This document shows positions 60,626 through 64,000 of a stretch of 64,000 nucleotides of DNA, one piece after another. The translations under genes were made by a program, and so were the position numbers. Below the pieces are notes generated by a model that did not search any database, was not told the DNA's origin, and saw nothing but the letters and a program-made list of their open reading frames with translations. Positions within the stretch are counted from its first letter, which is position 1, and each line of letters opens with the position of its first letter. This DNA is from Anastatus disparis (taxonomy: Eukaryota; Arthropoda; Insecta; Hymenoptera; Eupelmidae): the NCBI GenBank assembly GCA_017163975.1, contig JAFFSR010000218.1:682001-746000 (forward strand), in the 5' to 3' direction.

Positions 60626-63600
60626 TCATCTTTCACTTGCATCGGTACACGCTTTGGCTGCCTCCTCCGGATTCTTCCACTCGGCTTTCTTTTTTGTATC
60701 TAAAAATTAACGATTTTATCGTTTAATAAACATGGAATGCAATAAAAATGTCTGTTCGAACGAGCGAACGATATGATTATTTATTATTTACCAGTCTCGG
60801 GCATCACATGTTTCAAGTAAGTCACGTGCATTATCAAATACACAAACGCAGTCAACGCTGCCAGCGACGAGTAGATCCTTAATGTCGTAGCTCCACCGAA
60901 TTCTTTCAATAAAATACCGCCTATTAAACTGCCGATGGCGAAACCTGAAATTTCATTTTATTATTTATTTTAGTTTAAAAGATTTTTTTTGAGCTTTTTT
61001 CGTATATATATTGATTTGAATATTTGAAAGAAAATTAAGCGTGCTTTTTTTTTAATTTTATTTTTCATAATTTGCATGAAATTTTTTACTATAATAATTT
61101 TTATTATAATAGAAATGCGAAAAAGAACATTTTTAATAAATATTTACTATTTTCCGTAAAAAGCATAAGTTTAAATTTTATTTTACATATTGTCTGTTGA
61201 AGTGTATAAAATGATTATGTGATCTTTCACTACTTTTAAGATAAAAGAATCATGTGACGATAAAAAAAAATCCTATATTAAATCAATCGAAGATAACTCT
61301 AATGCAATTGAAAATTACTACACTTTTTAGATTGGATTAATCTAAAGAAAATATTGACTATTTCAATAATTTATCTTCTTTAATAAATATTAAATTTATC
61401 CGATAAATTAAATACATATAACATGTCAAAGCGAGGATAACACTGAAACGTGCTCAAGGGAAAAAGACTGTAAAACCGGTAGTTTTTACAGCTGTATTTG
61501 AAAAATTTTTCTCAAATACAAATAAATATCCGTTAGCTAAAAAAAGGTTTTCCGACTTACCTAAACCGTCATCCATACCAGCAACAATACCTTGAACAGT
61601 TGCCGAAGCACCGGGTGGTGCAACTGCACTCGCATAAGCGACAATTGTCGTATAACAAAGTGCATAAGATGGGCCTTGCATGAAAAATTCAACGAGCACT
61701 ACCCAACGCGGTGTTGCTGCCAGTGATATTAAACCCAGTCGTAAAGCGTAATTTACGAAACAAAAGACAAAGGTATAACCGTAGCCAATTTTTTTCAAAA
61801 TTTTACCTAAAAAATTTTAGAAAATATATTGAAATGTATAATAATTAAAATAATTTATTTTACCATTAATTTTATAGTTTAGATGATAAATAAATATATT
61901 ACCTGATAAGCTAAAAAATATAACTTCACCACCTAGGGTTTCGGCGAAAACTGTTAATCCTTCGATTAATTTAATCTCGTGCATGTATCCAGTAGCTTTT
62001 GCAAGATCTTCCAAATACCTTTGAGAAGAAGAAAAGTTATTATCTAATTGATATTTTTTAAATTTATTTTAAAAAGCATTGCAAAAAGTATTTACCAGAA
62101 TAAAAAGTATACGATGAAACTGTCGAGAATTCCGGCAATGGTTGCGAAAACGAGAAAAATAGCTATTGGTTTTATTCTAATCAATTTGTAAACGTCTTTT
62201 ATGATATTTTCCGTGCCAGATATATGCGGTAACTGAAATTCATTGTTTATTAGTAAGCGCGTTAAAATTTTATCGAGACTTTTAAAATTAAACATATTTT
62301 AAAATCAATATATTGCAGTAGAAAAATTTTTGTTATAAAAGTCTTATGTTAAAATCAAGACAAAATTCTTAACGTTAAATCATTAAAAAATTACTATTTG
62401 TTTTTTTTCTGATTTCCTTTTGAAGTATTTGAAAGCTGTTGTAGTTTGTAGAAAGAGCCTATGCATTTAGGTTCAACAAGAGTATCGTAAAACAATCACA
62501 ATCTAAATAAAAAAGGGTCTGGCGATACTCATAAACAATCATACAATGGCAGTCTTTGTAGATAAAGTATTATGGTTAAAGAAAATTAAGAAAAGGTGAC
62601 GTGAGAGTCAAAAAGAAAGAGTGGCCGACATGTGGATCACATAAAGAAGAAATAGAAAAAGATTATAAGGGTTTTCAAATGACCAGTTTGTCGAGCAAGA
62701 CCGCTCTCACACTAAAGTTCAATCGTCAAGGTTTTATTTATAACCAAACAACTCAACGCTTTTAAAAAGAATATATTTTTTATTAGACATAAAATCAGAG
62801 TTATTATTTGTATATTATTTACCTCATTTAATCGATTTTTACATATTAATTCTTTCATTTACAGATTATTTCCAATACTAAATTTTATTCTCGAAAAAAC
62901 TGGTATAAAAAATAATTTTGAAAAAAATTTCTTTAACAAAATTAAATTTATTGTTAAGATATTTAAGAATGAAACTATATAATGTTTAATCCTACACTGT
63001 TAAAAAAATTGAATTTTGCTTCCAGTACATTTATGAAATTTATATTTTTACTTTAAATTTCATGCACATTTACATTAAAATTACGGTAAAATTATTAATT
63101 TTCATGTACATGCTTGAAGCACACTGTTAAAAAAAACATGAAAATTTAATGCAAAACTGGAAGCTTGCTTCAAGCATGTGCATGAAATTTAATAATTTTA
63201 CCGTAATTTTAATGTAAATGTGCATGAAATTTAAAGTAAAAATATAAATTTCATAAATGTACTGGAAGCAAAATTCAATTTTTTTTAACAGTGTAGGTAA
63301 AACCGTAAGAATGAAAAAATTAAAATTTCACCTGCAATTTAGAACAGCAAAGAAGATCGATTATCATGAACGTGCCAATAAGTATGAATGCCGGTGTGTA
63401 TGACTTAACAACGTGATCGCCGGACCACCAATCCATTGCATAACCAGCCATAAATGCCGTTATTCCAAAACCAATCGAACCCCATACCCTTTGCCGTCCG
63501 TAACTCATTTGTCCTCCTTCGCCTTGAAATTTAAATTGAAAATATTTTATTTGTAAATATATTTATTAGAATAAAGTTTCGATATCATGATAAGTCGATA

Positions 63601-64000
63601 TTTGCGCATATTGAGAAAAATCATACAGAAAAAGTTATTATACTTTTAAATAATGATGTTAATAAAAATAATAAAAATATAAAAATTTATTATTTTATTA
63701 ATAAATATACTAAAATTTGTTATATTACATAGAAAGAAATGTTTAATTAAATTTTACTATTTAGTATTGTAATTTTTATGATACTGCAAGTTCGTCTCTC
63801 TATAATCGTAAAGTATGATAAAATTCAATTAGAAATTTCTCTCCGTATTATATCGCAAATTCTTCATTAATAAATCTTATGATCACCTTAAAATGTATTA
63901 AAACAAACTAAAGAAATCAAATTACCTAATACATCGAAGCAAATGGAATCGCTAATGCAATTGCTCACATTGAATCCAATAGTTCCCAACGACATCAATA
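60626..64000 (-). CDS. MFSD6-like major facilitator transporter (3' part, continues beyond the window)
   Basis: Seven minus-strand exons in phase: 63926-64000 (partial), 63332-63522, 62096-62232, 61903-62018, 61561-61806, 60792-60944, 60626-60699. They encode about 330 aa ending KACTDASER. The segment GEGGQMSYGRQRVWGSIGFG is the MFSD6-type loop and membrane helix (YG-QR-WGSIG). Several hydrophobic helices follow, for example PIAIFLVFATIAGILDSFIV, and PSYALCYTTIVAYASAVAPP with the conserved GMDDGLG. By family a plasma-membrane 12-helix major facilitator of uncertain substrate. The N-terminal half lies past 64000. MFSD6 is preferred over other MFS genes because of the QR-WGSIG motif; the exact paralogue is not certain. 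Confidence 0.85.
62995..63293. mobile_element. Near-perfect hairpin MITE in an MFSD6-like intron
   Basis: 299 bp, starting CACTGTTAAAAAAATTGAAT and ending in its reverse complement, with TA on both sides (62993-62994, 63294-63295). Arms of about 125 bp are almost identical and face each other across a loop of about 45 bp. The loop begins with a second copy of the terminal CACTGTTAAAAAAA, suggesting an origin by inverted duplication of an element end. No ORF. Confidence 0.85.

Overview
This is an AT-rich eukaryotic nuclear window with split genes, GT-AG introns, tRNA-derived SINEs and many DNA and LTR transposons. The coding content points to an insect: an IRP1-type aconitase, FBXW4, an MFSD6-like transporter and a cluster of intronless MATH-BTB genes. 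A hymenopteran such as a parasitoid wasp would fit, but that is inference; no sequence search was possible.

Layout. 1-27.4 kb is an accessory region: a tandem array of MATH-BTB (speckle-type POZ-like) genes on the minus strand (649-1707, 14327-15373, 25240-26334, plus a deleted remnant near 24.8-25.1 kb), built on a duplication unit of about 4.2 kb. Because the units are paralogous, each copy shows the empty site of insertions in the others. Three sizeable insertions can therefore be bounded: a 9.4 kb foldback-like palindrome full of satellites (3037-12480), a 5.8 kb element with 717 bp inverted repeats at a TTAA site (15606-21432, with two TA-site elements nested in its arms), and a 753 bp inverted-repeat element (22513-23265).

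27.4-33 kb holds SINEs and a six-exon minus-strand gene of unknown function (29162-32821; proline-rich protein of about 504 aa). 35.4-48.2 kb is a complete cytosolic aconitase/iron regulatory protein 1 gene in 14 coding exons on the plus strand, with a 6 kb intron. 50.2-53.3 kb is FBXW4 on the minus strand in six exons (439 aa). 54.2-59.6 kb is a complete, apparently young Ty3/Gypsy-type LTR retrotransposon on the minus strand, with -1 frameshift heptamers between gag, protease and pol frames. 60.6-64.0 kb is the 3' half of an MFSD6-like transporter gene on the minus strand, with a near-perfect hairpin MITE in one intron.

The four host genes (unknown Pro-rich gene, IRP1, FBXW4, MFSD6-like) have no obvious functional link. 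The BTB array is probably a family of Cul3 adaptor-like proteins expanding by tandem duplication in a transposon-rich segment. Exon coordinates come from reading frame continuity across GT-AG junctions and were not checked against transcripts.
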